Assembly (NCBI GenBank): GCA_963724405.1
Contig: CAVRUQ010000012.1
Location: forward strand, 558,001-622,000
Source of the DNA: CAVQBJ01 sp963724405
GTDB lineage: Bacteria; Actinomycetota; Thermoleophilia; Solirubrobacterales; Solirubrobacteraceae
Direction of reading: 5' to 3'
Length of the DNA: 64,000 nucleotides
Positions 51,745 to 60,791 of the stretch are shown here, piece after piece. Position numbers and translations under genes: made by a program. The notes below the pieces were generated by a model. That model was not told where the DNA came from. It did not search any database and saw nothing but the letters and a program-made list of their open reading frames with translations. Numbering within the stretch: the stretch's first letter is position 1; each line of letters opens with the position of its first letter.

Positions 51745-53315
51745 AAGGCGCCGCGGCGGCTGAAGACGGCCGGAATCGTCTTCAGCAGGATCGTCAGGTC
51801 GAGCGCGATCGACCAGCGCTCGAGGTACAGGAAGTCGAGGCGCACGAGGTCGTCGAAGTCGAGGTCCGAGCGGCCGGAGACCTGCCACAGCCCGGTGATG
51901 CCGGGCAGCACGAGGTAGCGCTTGCGATGCCAGTCCTCGAGGCGCTCGTAGTCGCGCTCGGGGAGCGGCCGCGGTCCGACGAGCGACATCTCGCCCCGGA
52001 GCACGTTGATCAGCTGCGGCAGCTCGTCGAGCGAGAACCGGCGCAGGACGCGCCCGATCGGCGTCAGGCGCGGATCGTTGCGGATCTTGAACAGCGCCCC
52101 TGAGGCCTCGTTGAGCTCCTCGAGCTCGCGCTGGCGCACGTCGGCGTCGACGTACATCGTGCGGAACTTCAGGCAGTTGAACGGCAACTGGCCGATCCCC
52201 GGGCGGACCGAGCGATACACGACGGGGCCGCGCGAGCTGATGCGAACGGCGATCATGATCGCGAGCAGCAGCGGGCTGAGCACGATGAGCATGAGGCTCG
52301 CGGCCACCACGTCGAAGCTGCGCTTCAAGGCGAAGTCGATGCCCTCGAAGACCGGCGGCTTGAGCTCGAACAGCGGCACCGTCTCGCCCGGGAGGAACTC
52401 GGCCCGGTGGACGAGGATCTCCATCGTCGACGGCGCCACGCGTACGCGCACGCCGCGCTGGTGGCACTGGTCGACGAGCTCGACCGCCTCCACCTGGGGG
52501 AAGTCCGGGTCCGCGATGATCACCTCGTCGATCGCGTGCGACGCGAGGACCTCGCCGAGGCGATCGAAGGCGCCGAGCACGCGCAGCCCGTTCTCGGGCA
52601 CCGGCCGCAACGAGATGAAGCCGACGACGTTGATCGCCGAGTGCCCGTCGGCGAGCGCGTGGGCGACGTCGCGGATGTGCTCGCCGGTGCCGACGAGCAG
52701 CGTGCGGCGCTCGTAGCCGGCCAGGCGCAGGAGGCCGCCCGTCGCCCGCTCGTACAGGTAGCGCAGCGACGACACGTAGACGAGCGCGAAGATGAGCGAC
52801 CCGTAGAAGATGTAGAAGCTCGAGAATTGCTGGCCGCTGACCACCGCGAAGATGAGCGCGACGATCATCACCTGGAACAGGCAGGCGACGATCCGCGTCA
52901 GCCCCGGCCGCAGGGCCCGATCGGCGTACAGGCTCGAGCGCGCGAACAGGAGGGCGGTGACGAGATAGGTGAACGCGAGGATGTGCTTCGTCTCGCGCAC
53001 CGCGGCGTTGAGATCGACCTGCCCGCGCACGGCGGCCTTGACCACGAGCGCCGTGATGATCGCCGCGGAGACGGCGACGAAGTCCAGCGCGAGCAGCGAC
53101 ACGACGCGGGCGAGACGGCGCGCCGTGTCCATGCGCAGCAGCAGCGACAGAGCCGGGGGGCGCTTGCGCCGCACGTCGTGCTCGGACGGCTTCATCCGCA
53201 CCACGACCGGTGGCAGCGTCGTCAACGGCGCATCGCCGGAGGGGGTCCCGGATGCCGGGTGGCCCTGGTGCTCAGCGTGCAACGCCCCGTCGGAACGCTT
53301 CATCTCGCTGCTCAC
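51741..53315 (-). CDS. polyprenyl-phosphate sugar phosphotransferase (WbaP/WcaJ type)
   Basis: A 524-residue initiating enzyme. A ~70-residue disordered N-terminus leads to four or five helices, a Rossmann-like middle (LLVGTGEHIRDVAHAL, DEVIIADPDFP), and the C-terminal catalytic domain: KRSFDVVAASLMLIVLSPLL, LKFRTMYVDAD, SLDELPQLINVLRGEMSLVGPRP. It moves sugar-1-phosphate from a UDP-sugar to undecaprenyl phosphate and so starts repeat-unit assembly. GTG 53315 follows AGGACG; ATG 53303 is an alternative. It is the committed step for the locus. Confidence 0.95.
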   Translation of the reverse strand: MSSEMKRSDGALHAEHQGHPASGTPSGDAPLTTLPPVVVRMKPSEHDVRRKRPPALSLLLRMDTARRLARVVSLLALDFVAVSAAIITALVVKAAVRGQVDLNAAVRETKHILAFTYLVTALLFARSSLYADRALRPGLTRIVACLFQVMIVALIFAVVSGQQFSSFYIFYGSLIFALVYVSSLRYLYERATGGLLRLAGYERRTLLVGTGEHIRDVAHALADGHSAINVVGFISLRPVPENGLRVLGAFDRLGEVLASHAIDEVIIADPDFPQVEAVELVDQCHQRGVRVRVAPSTMEILVHRAEFLPGETVPLFELKPPVFEGIDFALKRSFDVVAASLMLIVLSPLLLAIMIAVRISSRGPVVYRSVRPGIGQLPFNCLKFRTMYVDADVRQRELEELNEASGALFKIRNDPRLTPIGRVLRRFSLDELPQLINVLRGEMSLVGPRPLPERDYERLEDWHRKRYLVLPGITGLWQVSGRSDLDFDDLVRLDFLYLERWSIALDLTILLKTIPAVFSRRGAF

Positions 53316-53456
53316 AACGTCCTAGCCTCGCAGATGTAGCGCAGAAGGGGCATCGCCGGCCCGGGCGTTGCAGCCGCGCCGCGCGGATGCCGCCGCGGGC
53401 GACCGCCGATGGCGGACGTGCTCACGATGCGTTGCGCAGCCGGCACGAGCGGGCGG

Positions 53457-54410
53457 CTAGGAGTGTTGCTGGCCGAGCAGGACTTCCTCCCCGGCCTCGG
53501 CGATCGTGCGGGCGAGGCCGTCGCGCAGCGTGACGCGCGGCTCCCAGTGCAGCAGCTCGCGGGCCAGCGAGATATCGGGCCGGCGCTGCTGGGGGTCGTC
53601 GGTGGGGAGCGCCTCGTGGACGATGTCCGAGCTCGAACCGGTGACCTCGATGACCGTCTGGGCGAGCTCGAGCAGGGTGAACTCGTCGGGATTGCCGACG
53701 TTCACCGGATAGTGATAGCCGGACTCGGCGAGCGCGATCATCCCGGCGATGAGGTCCGAGACGTAGCAGAAGGATCGCGTCTGGCCGCCGTCGCCGAAAA
53801 CCGTGAGCGGGCGGTCGTCGAGCGCCTGGCGCAGGAAGGTCGGGATCGCGCGCCCGTCGTGCGGACGCATCCGCGGACCATAGGTGTTGAAGATCCGGAT
53901 GATCGCCGTGTCGACGCCCTGCTGGCGGTGGTAGGCCATCGTCAGCGCCTCGGCGTAGCGCTTCGCCTCGTCGTAGACCCCGCGCGGGCCGATCGGGTTG
54001 ACGTGTCCCCAGTAGGACTCCGGCTGGGGGTGCACGTGGGGATCGCCGTACACCTCGCTCGTCGAGGCGATCAGGAAGCGGGCGCGCTTGGACTTGGCCA
54101 GCCCGAGCGTGTGATGCGTACCGTAGGAGCCGACCTTCAGCGTGTGCAGCGGCAGGCGCAGGTAGTCGATCGGCGAGGCCGGGGACGCGAGGTGGTAGAC
54201 GAAGTCGATCGGCTCATCGACGAAGTACGGATCGATGATGTCGATGTTCAGGTGAACGAAGCGAGCCGGGTTGCGGATGTGCTCGATGTTCAGCAGTGAT
54301 CCCGTCTCGAGGCTGTCGACACAGATCACCCGGTGGTCGCGGGCGAGCAGCTCATCGCACAGATGTGAGCCGAGGAACCCCGCGCCCCCGGTGACGAGAC
54401 AGGTCGGCAC
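53457..54410 (-). CDS. uxs: UDP-glucuronate decarboxylase (UDP-xylose synthase)
   Basis: A 317-residue SDR: CLVTGGAGFLGSHLCDELL, YHLASPASPIDY, HTLKVGSYGTHHTLGLAK, STSEVYGDPHVHPQPESYWG, GVYDEAKRYAEAL (Tyr-Lys) and FNTYGPRMRPHDGR. These are diagnostic of UXS1-type enzymes making UDP-xylose from UDP-glucuronate. The UDP-sugar 6-dehydrogenase at 33759 could supply the substrate. It lies 141 bp upstream of the phosphotransferase gene in the same direction. Confidence 0.95.
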   Translation of the reverse strand: MPTCLVTGGAGFLGSHLCDELLARDHRVICVDSLETGSLLNIEHIRNPARFVHLNIDIIDPYFVDEPIDFVYHLASPASPIDYLRLPLHTLKVGSYGTHHTLGLAKSKRARFLIASTSEVYGDPHVHPQPESYWGHVNPIGPRGVYDEAKRYAEALTMAYHRQQGVDTAIIRIFNTYGPRMRPHDGRAIPTFLRQALDDRPLTVFGDGGQTRSFCYVSDLIAGMIALAESGYHYPVNVGNPDEFTLLELAQTVIEVTGSSSDIVHEALPTDDPQQRRPDISLARELLHWEPRVTLRDGLARTIAEAGEEVLLGQQHS

Positions 54411-54463
54411 AGCTGCACCCTACTCGACGGGACACACGAAAAAGGCGCCCGTGGGCGTGGTTG

Positions 54464-55117
54464 TCAGTCGATGGGCGGGAGCCGCCCCTGCACCCACTCG
54501 CGACGCTCGTCCCGCACCTCGCGCTTCCAGATCGGCGCCTGCTCCTTCACGGCGTCGATCACCGCTCGGGCGGCGGCGAAGGCCGCCGCCCGGTGCGGGG
54601 CTGAGACGGCGACGAGCACCGACGCCTCACCGAGCGGCACCGCACCGATCCGGTGGCTCACCGAGACGCGGCAGATCTCGTGGGCGTCGAGCGCCGCCCG
54701 TGCGATCTCCTCCATTCGCGCGCGCGCCATCTCGACGTACGCCTCGTACTCGAGACGTTGCACCTCGCGCGTGACGCCCGCGAACAGGACGACGGCGCCG
54801 GCTCGCGCGTCGCGCACCGCGGCGAGCGCCGCGTCGCTGGACAGGGGCCCGTCGCGCACGTCGACCGCGATCTCGCCGGCGGTCGCGGACCCGCCCGACA
54901 CCGGAGGGATGAGCGCGATCTCGTCCCCCTCGTGCAGGTCGGCGTCCGCGTCGGCGTAGCGGCGGTTGACCGCGAGCACGACCGGGGTCTCGCCGACGAG
55001 CGTCGCCAGCTCGGCGAGCGCGTCGGCGACGCGCGCCCCGTCCGGCAGCTCGAGCTCGACCTCGCGGGCGCCGGCGCGCTCGCGCAGCACGGCGAACAGG
55101 GCGACGGTGATCCGCAT
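54464..55117 (-). CDS. MoaD-MoaE fusion (molybdopterin synthase)
   Basis: A 217-residue fusion. Residues 1-76 are MoaD: ITVALFAVLRERAG, VVLAVNRRYADADADLHEGDEIALIPPVSGG, ending in the Gly-Gly that must be free for thiocarboxylation. Residues ~80-217 are MoaE: AGAVVLFAGVTREVQRLEYEAYVEMA, SHRIGAVPLGEASVLVAVSAPHR and the active-site KEQAPIWKREV. Together they convert precursor Z to molybdopterin. A similar fusion (MoaX of Mycobacterium tuberculosis) is cleaved after the Gly-Gly; the same is expected here. ATG 55117, with a GTG one codon earlier. No other molybdenum genes are in view. Confidence 0.93.
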   Translation of the reverse strand: MRITVALFAVLRERAGAREVELELPDGARVADALAELATLVGETPVVLAVNRRYADADADLHEGDEIALIPPVSGGSATAGEIAVDVRDGPLSSDAALAAVRDARAGAVVLFAGVTREVQRLEYEAYVEMARARMEEIARAALDAHEICRVSVSHRIGAVPLGEASVLVAVSAPHRAAAFAAARAVIDAVKEQAPIWKREVRDERREWVQGRLPPID

Positions 55118-55237
55118 CACCCTGGCACCGTAGCCGCTTGCTCCGCGTCCGGCTCAGGTCGTGCCGGCGCGCGCGAGCGAGCGAGCGAGCAACGTTGCGC
55201 CGGAATGTTGCTGATTGACTACAGATATATAGAGCCG

Positions 55238-55266
55238 TTGACGTTTATTGCGCTTGGCGATAGCGT
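55238..55266 (+). promoter_or_regulatory. candidate promoter of the second secretory lipase
   Basis: TTGACG (-35) and TAGCGT (-10-like) are separated by 17 nt in the most AT-rich stretch of the neighbourhood (about 55200-55262). A leader of ~115 nt follows. Confidence 0.4.
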
Positions 55267-55331
55267 GCGCGGACGCCGGGGGAATGGCTCAGAGGGATCG
55301 GTTTGTGTGTCGTCCGACGGCGTTGGGGTCC

Positions 55332-55359
55332 TGGGTCGGGGCCGGTGCGCCCCGACCCA
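55332..55359 (+). promoter_or_regulatory. leader hairpin upstream of the lipase
   Basis: A perfect 11-bp stem TGGGTCGGGGC/GCCCCGACCCA with a 6-nt loop sits 30 nt before the start codon and just before CACACACATT and the ribosome site AAGGAGGG. It could stabilise the mRNA or regulate translation. Confidence 0.5.
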
Positions 55360-55388
55360 CACACACATTCAAGGAGGGTCACACGCAC

Positions 55389-57227
55389 ATGGGTCACGCA
55401 CGCATCCGCGGCCGCGGGCCGCTGGTCGGTCTCGCGCTGCTCGTCGCGGCGCTCGTCTGCTGCATCGGGGCGGCGTCCGCCGCCGCCGCGCCGACGGTCG
55501 GTCCGTCGGACCAGTCCTTCTACACGCCGCCGTCACCGCTGCCGAGCGGCGGTCCGGGCACCCTCGTCTGGTACCGGTCGGCGACGGTGAACTTCGGGAC
55601 CGGGGTCTCCATCCCCGCCGTCCAGGCCTACGACATCATGTATCTCTCGACCGACGAGGTCGGCAACCCGGACGTGGTCACCGGGGTGGCCGTCGTTCCG
55701 ACCGCAGCCTGGTCGGGCACGGGCACCCGGCCGGTCATCGACTACGCGTACGGCACCCAGGGCTTCGCCCAGACCTGCGCGCCGTCGGAGCAGCTCGCCG
55801 CGGGCACCGAGTACGACACGCCGGCCACGATCGCCGCGCTGCGCAAGGGCTACGCGGTCGTCTCCACCGACTACGAGGGCTACACCAACGGCGGGCTGCC
55901 GACGTTCACGGCCGGACCGTCGGAGGCGCATGCCGTGCTCGACGCCGAGCGCGCCGCCCAGCAGATCCCGAGCGGAGGGATCTCCTCGGGCGCGAAGACG
56001 TTCATCTGGGGCTACTCCCAAGGCGGCGGTGCCGCGACCTGGGCCGGTGTCCTGGCCCCGACCTACGCGCCGGACATCAACCTCGTCGGCGTGGCGGCGG
56101 GCGGCGTCCCGGCCGACCTGGCCGCGGTGGCGAGCTTCGCCGACGGCGGCCCGGACTCGGCCTTCGGCATGTACTCGCTGATCGGCTTCGTGCAGGCGTA
56201 TCGCTCGCTCGGGATCAAGCCCACGACGTTGTTCAACGCGGCGGGACTCGCGTTCGCCGCGCAACTCGAGGCGCCGGGCATGTGCGCGCTGGCCGTGCTC
56301 GAGCCGCCGTTCTCGGGCCAGAACCTCGACCAGTACCTGAACATCCCGATCAGCCAGATCGAGAGCGACCCGGTGCTGTCTTCCATCCTGACGAACAACG
56401 ACCTGGGCGGGACGCCGTTGACCGTGCCGTACTTCCAGTACAGCGGCGAGTACGACCAGTTCGTCCCGCTGCTGCAGCAGATCGCGCTCAAGCAGCAGTT
56501 CTGCTCGGAGGGCGTGACCGACGACTACCACCTGTACGCGTCCGATCACCTGCTCACCGATCCGAACGCCACGGCGGACGTGACGACCTGGATCGGCAAC
56601 CTGCTCGCCGGCCAGTCGGCCCCGAGCACGTGCAGCGTCAACGCGACGTTGCCGGCGGGCGCGCGCACGACGCCCGAGGTGGGCGATCTCACCGTGCCGA
56701 TCACCAACTGGGCCCTCGGCGGCAGCGTGACGCTCAAGAAGCTCGGGCTCAAGCTGTCGTTCCCGGCCGGCGCGACGGTCAACGCCAGCGCCGACATCAC
56801 GAGCGGTCAGTTCAGCGGAACGGCGAGCATCCCGCCGATCAAGGACACGATCAACCTCCTGGGCATCCCGCTCAGCGCGACCGTGAACCTGCAGACGTCG
56901 CCGCTCTCCGGTTCGGTGAGCTTCGGCGACAACGGCATCCTGGCGCTGAACGGCAGCACGTCGGCGAACGTGACGATCAAGTCGGCCGGCCTCGGCCCGT
57001 TCACGCTGCCGCTCGGGTGCCGCACCTCCAAGCCGCTGACGCTGGCGCTGAACATCGCCGGTCCGGTGGGCGTGTTCACCGGCGGCACGTTCGCGGCCAG
57101 CGGAACGACCTCGTTCCCGTCGCTGACGGGCTGCGGGATCATCGGCCCGCTCCTGAGCCTGCTCATCTCGGGCTCGGGGAATCCCTACACGGTCTCGCTC
57201 ACGCCTCCGGCGCCGATTCCGTTCTGA
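55389..57227 (+). CDS. secretory lipase with C-terminal beta-rich domain
   Basis: A 612-residue exported protein. The signal peptide ends ASAAAA. The lipase domain (to about residue 420) has YLSTDEVGNPDVVTGVAVVP, STDYEGYTNGG and the nucleophile elbow GYSQGG (Ser near 210), with acid and His candidates in YSGEYDQFVP and YASDHLLTD. The last ~190 residues are beta-rich, with alternating Ser/Thr/Val strands (GSVTLKKLGLKLSFPAGATV and similar), unlike the shorter paralogue at 11385. That domain may bind surfaces or substrate. ATG 55389 lies 11 nt after AAGGAGGG. It has its own promoter and terminator. Confidence 0.88.
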   Translation: MGHARIRGRGPLVGLALLVAALVCCIGAASAAAAPTVGPSDQSFYTPPSPLPSGGPGTLVWYRSATVNFGTGVSIPAVQAYDIMYLSTDEVGNPDVVTGVAVVPTAAWSGTGTRPVIDYAYGTQGFAQTCAPSEQLAAGTEYDTPATIAALRKGYAVVSTDYEGYTNGGLPTFTAGPSEAHAVLDAERAAQQIPSGGISSGAKTFIWGYSQGGGAATWAGVLAPTYAPDINLVGVAAGGVPADLAAVASFADGGPDSAFGMYSLIGFVQAYRSLGIKPTTLFNAAGLAFAAQLEAPGMCALAVLEPPFSGQNLDQYLNIPISQIESDPVLSSILTNNDLGGTPLTVPYFQYSGEYDQFVPLLQQIALKQQFCSEGVTDDYHLYASDHLLTDPNATADVTTWIGNLLAGQSAPSTCSVNATLPAGARTTPEVGDLTVPITNWALGGSVTLKKLGLKLSFPAGATVNASADITSGQFSGTASIPPIKDTINLLGIPLSATVNLQTSPLSGSVSFGDNGILALNGSTSANVTIKSAGLGPFTLPLGCRTSKPLTLALNIAGPVGVFTGGTFAASGTTSFPSLTGCGIIGPLLSLLISGSGNPYTVSLTPPAPIPF

Positions 57228-57235
57228 TCCACGAC

Positions 57236-57269
57236 GGGTGATCCGGGGACCCCGGTCCCCGGATCACCC
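57236..57269 (+). terminator. strong hairpin after the lipase gene
   Basis: A perfect 15-bp stem (GGGTGATCCGGGGAC and its complement) with a 4-nt loop begins 8 nt after the stop. It lacks a T tract, which is common for actinobacterial terminators. Confidence 0.65.
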
Positions 57270-57349
57270 CTCGCGTCTCGCGGTCCGCCCTCACCGGCGG
57301 GCCGCGGCGACGCGCGCCGGGCGGCCGCCGCCGCCTATCATCCCTCGCG

Positions 57350-58996
57350 ATGGCCACCACCGAACGCCCCTCCTCGGGCCTCCCCGAGGAGCCCGACGAC
57401 ACCCTCAGCGTCGCCCCGATCGTCGGTCCCGACGATCCGCGCCGCTTCACCGACTCGGGCATCGAGATCAAGGAGCTGTACACAGAGGCCGACCTGCCGT
57501 CCGAGCTCGACCTCGGCGAGCCGGGCTCGTTCCCGTATACCCGCGGGCCGCACCGCGAGATGTACCGCAAGCAGCTGTGGACGATGCGCCAGTACGCCGG
57601 CTACGCCTCGGCCAAGGAGTCCAACGAGCGCTACAAGTACCTGATCGCGCACGGCTCGACCGGCCTGTCGATGGCCTTCGACCTGCCGACCCAGCTCGGG
57701 CTGGACTCCGACGATCCGCGCTGCCTCGGCGAGGTGGGCCGCACCGGCGTGGCGATCGACACGATCGACGACATGCGCACGGCCTTCGACGGGATCCCGC
57801 TCGGGAAGATCTCGACGTCGATGACGATCAACGCCCCGGCCAGCGTGCTGCTGTCGCTCTATGAGATCGTCGGCGAGGAGCAGGGCGTCGCCCCGGCCCA
57901 GCTGCGCGGCACCACGCAGAACGACATCCTCAAGGAGTACATCGCCCGCGGCAACTACATCTATCCGCCGGCGGGCTCGATGCGCCTGACGACCGATCTG
58001 TTCGCCTACTGCAAGGAGCAGATCCCGCGCTGGAACACGATCTCCATCTCCGGGTACCACTTTCGTGAAAAGGGCTGCTCAGCGGTCCAGGAGGTGGCGT
58101 TCACGCTGTCCAATGGCATCGCGTACGTCCAGGCGGCGCTCGACGCGGGCCTGGCGGTGGACGAGTTCGCGCCCCGCCTCGCCTTCTTCTTCAACGGACA
58201 CAACAACGTCTTCCAGGAGATCGCGAAGTTCCGGGCCGCGCGCCGGATGTGGGCGCACATCATGCGCGATCGCTTCGGGGCCCAGGACCCCAAGTCGATG
58301 ATGCTGCGCTTCCACACCCAGACCGGGGGCGTGACGCTCACCGCGCAGCAGCCGATGAACAACATCATGCGCGTCGCGCTGCAGGGCTTCGCCGCCGTCT
58401 GCGGCGGCACGCAGTCGCTGCACACCAACGGCTACGACGAGGCGCTCGCGCTGCCCTCCGAGCGCGCCGCGAAGATCGCCCTGCGCACCCAGCAGGTGAT
58501 CGCCTACGAGTCGGGCGCCGCCGACACCGTCGACCCGTTCGCCGGCTCCTACTTCATCGAGTCGCTCACCGACGACATCGAGCGGCGCGCGCAGGCGCTC
58601 ATCGACAAGGTCGACGCCATGGGCGGGTCGGTGAACGCGATCCCGTTCATCACGGCCGAGATCGACGAGTCCGCCTGGGGCTATCAGGAGCGCTACCGGC
58701 TCGGACAGGACATCGTGGTCGGGGTGAACAGGTACGAGGAGGAGGCGATCGAGGTCGAGGACATCCTCCGCGTCGATCCCGAATCCGAGCGCGAGCAGGT
58801 GCAGCGCCTGACCGCCTTCAAGGCCAACCGCGACCGGGAGCTGGTCCAGCGTCGCCTCGAGGAGCTGCGCGAGGCGGCCCGCGGCAGCGACAACCTGCTG
58901 CCGTTCATCCGCGAGGCGCTGCGCGACCGCGCCTCGATGGGCGAGGTGTGCGCCGCGATGCGCGACGTCTTCGGCCGCTACCAGCCGGTGACCTGA
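57350..58996 (+). CDS. methylmalonyl-CoA mutase, large subunit (catalytic domain only)
   Basis: A 548-residue acyl-CoA mutase: MRQYAGYASAKESNERYKYL, LSMAFDLPTQLGLDSDDPR, GVAIDTIDDM, GTTQNDILKEYIARGNYIYPP, SISGYHFREKGCSAVQEVAF and MLRFHTQTGGVTLTAQQP. The Tyr in RQYAG favours methylmalonyl-CoA over isobutyryl-CoA. The cobalamin-binding domain (DxHxxG) is absent, so a separate small subunit must be encoded elsewhere. It interconverts succinyl-CoA and methylmalonyl-CoA in propionate metabolism, matching the carboxylase subunit at 60792. ATG 57350. The membrane gene follows after 8 nt. Confidence 0.95.
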   Translation: MATTERPSSGLPEEPDDTLSVAPIVGPDDPRRFTDSGIEIKELYTEADLPSELDLGEPGSFPYTRGPHREMYRKQLWTMRQYAGYASAKESNERYKYLIAHGSTGLSMAFDLPTQLGLDSDDPRCLGEVGRTGVAIDTIDDMRTAFDGIPLGKISTSMTINAPASVLLSLYEIVGEEQGVAPAQLRGTTQNDILKEYIARGNYIYPPAGSMRLTTDLFAYCKEQIPRWNTISISGYHFREKGCSAVQEVAFTLSNGIAYVQAALDAGLAVDEFAPRLAFFFNGHNNVFQEIAKFRAARRMWAHIMRDRFGAQDPKSMMLRFHTQTGGVTLTAQQPMNNIMRVALQGFAAVCGGTQSLHTNGYDEALALPSERAAKIALRTQQVIAYESGAADTVDPFAGSYFIESLTDDIERRAQALIDKVDAMGGSVNAIPFITAEIDESAWGYQERYRLGQDIVVGVNRYEEEAIEVEDILRVDPESEREQVQRLTAFKANRDRELVQRRLEELREAARGSDNLLPFIREALRDRASMGEVCAAMRDVFGRYQPVT

Positions 58997-59004
58997 ACGC
59001 GTCC

Positions 59005-59511
59005 GTGCCGCTCGCGGACTTCACCTTCTACAACGTCGTGCTCGCCGTGCACATCGGCGCGGTCATCGTCGGCTTCGGCGTGACGTTTGCGTATCCGATC
59101 CTGTTCGGGGTCGCGGCCCGGTCGGACCCGCGGTCGCTGCCGACCCTGCACCGGGCCACCGCCGTGCTCAACGGGCGGCTCATGCCCGCGGCGCTCGTGA
59201 TCGTCCTGCTCGCCGGCCTGTACCTGGCCGGCCAGTCGCACGCCTTCAAGTACTTCTACGTGCAGTGGGGCATCGGTGCGGTGCTCGTCATCGGGGGCGT
59301 CGGCGGCGCCTACCTGGGGCCTCGCGATCGCCGGCTCGTCGAGCTGTCCGAACGCGACGTCGCGGCGGCGAAGGGTGAAGGCGGCGGGGTCGCCATGAGC
59401 ACCGAATACCAGCAGCTGGCGCGTCAGGTATCGACCGTCGGCGGCCTGCTGAGCGCGCTCGTGCTCGTCACCGTGCTGTTCATGGCGACGCATCTCGGCG
59501 GTCCCGCCTAG
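59005..59511 (+). CDS. DUF2269-like integral membrane protein
   Basis: A 168-residue protein with four hydrophobic helices: FTFYNVVLAVHIGAVIVGFGVTFAYPILF, LNGRLMPAALVIVLLAGLYLAG, FYVQWGIGAVLVIGGVGGAYLG and the C-terminal VGGLLSALVLVTVLFMATHLGG. The pattern fits DUF2269 (predicted membrane proteins of unknown function). The start is GTG 59005, 8 nt after the mutase stop, so the two are probably co-transcribed without an obvious functional link. Confidence 0.75.
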   Translation: MPLADFTFYNVVLAVHIGAVIVGFGVTFAYPILFGVAARSDPRSLPTLHRATAVLNGRLMPAALVIVLLAGLYLAGQSHAFKYFYVQWGIGAVLVIGGVGGAYLGPRDRRLVELSERDVAAAKGEGGGVAMSTEYQQLARQVSTVGGLLSALVLVTVLFMATHLGGPA

Positions 59512-59587
59512 GGCGCCGGCCGCCGGCGGTCGAGCCGACCGATTCACGAGGAGGACTCGTGACGCGCTGGGCGAAACCGTCCGGGGC

Positions 59588-60733
59588 ATGGTCGAAACAC
59601 AGGCGCAACGAACGATCGTGAAGTCACCGCCCGAGCTGTGGGCGGAACTGAGTGATCCGGCCGCGCTCGGGCGCCATCTCGGTGAGCTCGGCGGAGAGAT
59701 CCGGATCACGCGTGCCGAGCCGGAGACGACGGTCGTCTGGGAGGGCGAACGCGCGACGGGACGGGTGGAGCTGACACCCTCCGGCTGGGGCACGAAGGTC
59801 ACGCTCACCGTCACGGCGGCGGCGGAGCCGAGCGAGATGGCGGCGGAGCCGGGCGCGACGGCCGAGCCCGTACCGCCGGCGCCGGCAGGGAGCGAGATGG
59901 CTCCGGCCACGGCCACCTCGCAGCCGCCGAGCGCGGCCGAGACGACGGAGGCCGACCTGCCGGCGGCCACGGCCACGACGGAGCTGCCGAGCGGCGCGGC
60001 GCAGGCCGAGACGGCGCCCGACGACGGCGCCGCCGCGGATGAGGCGGACGACGGCCTGCCGGCCACCTCCGATCACCCGGCGGGCGCCGTGAGCGCGGCG
60101 ACCGAGCCGGAGGCGCCCGCCGTCGCCTCGACCACGGAGCCGGAGGCGGCGTCCGAGTCGCCCGACGCATCGCAGACCGAGGCCGACCGTACGGACCGGG
60201 CAGCGAGCGGCGGCGATGGTCCGGCCGCCGACGAGACGCCCGCCCCGCCGAAGCGCGGGTTCTTCGCCCGCCTGTTCGGCCGCCGGGCCCCGGTGCCCGT
60301 CGACCTCACACCGGCGCCCGCCACCCCGGAGGATGTGGATGGCGATGGGACCGAGGCCGCGCCCCCGCCCGAGGCCGAGCTCGAGGCGTCGGTCGCGCTG
60401 CCGGCGACCGACCCCGAGCCGACCGCACCCGAGGCGCCGCCGCCGGCCGCCGGCACGCCTGAGCCGGACGAACCGGCGCCCGCGAGCATCGCGGGCGAGA
60501 CCGCCGTGGAGCCCCCGAGCGCGGCGAGCGGGGTCGACGAGGCGCCCCCGATCGTCGAGGGCCCACCGCCGCACCTCACATCCGTGACCGGCGACGGACC
60601 GGCCGAGGCGTCGCCGGAGACGACGGACCCGGTCGCCGTGAAGGCCCTCGACCAGGAGCGGGCGAGCGAGTTGCTCGCCGGCGTCCTCGACGCACTCGGC
60701 GCCGCGCACCACCGCCCCTTCTCGCGTTCCTGA
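59588..60733 (+). CDS. SRPBCC-like domain with long disordered Ala/Glu/Pro tail
   Basis: A 381-residue acidic protein. Residues 1-78 (QRTIVKSPPELWAELSDPAAL, TTVVWEGERATGRVELTPSG, GTKVTLTV) resemble a START/SRPBCC ligand pocket. Residues ~80-350 are low-complexity and presumably disordered, interrupted by one basic amphipathic segment, KRGFFARLFGRR, that could bind a membrane. The last ~25 residues (ALDQERASELLAGVLDALGAAHHRP) form a conserved-looking helix. No function is known. ATG 59588. It lies between the mutase and carboxylase genes. Confidence 0.7.
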   Translation: MVETQAQRTIVKSPPELWAELSDPAALGRHLGELGGEIRITRAEPETTVVWEGERATGRVELTPSGWGTKVTLTVTAAAEPSEMAAEPGATAEPVPPAPAGSEMAPATATSQPPSAAETTEADLPAATATTELPSGAAQAETAPDDGAAADEADDGLPATSDHPAGAVSAATEPEAPAVASTTEPEAASESPDASQTEADRTDRAASGGDGPAADETPAPPKRGFFARLFGRRAPVPVDLTPAPATPEDVDGDGTEAAPPPEAELEASVALPATDPEPTAPEAPPPAAGTPEPDEPAPASIAGETAVEPPSAASGVDEAPPIVEGPPPHLTSVTGDGPAEASPETTDPVAVKALDQERASELLAGVLDALGAAHHRPFSRS

Positions 60734-60791
60734 CCGGCCCGGGCGACCCACGGTCCGCCGCAGCGACGCGCGCGGCTAACATGCCGCCCCC

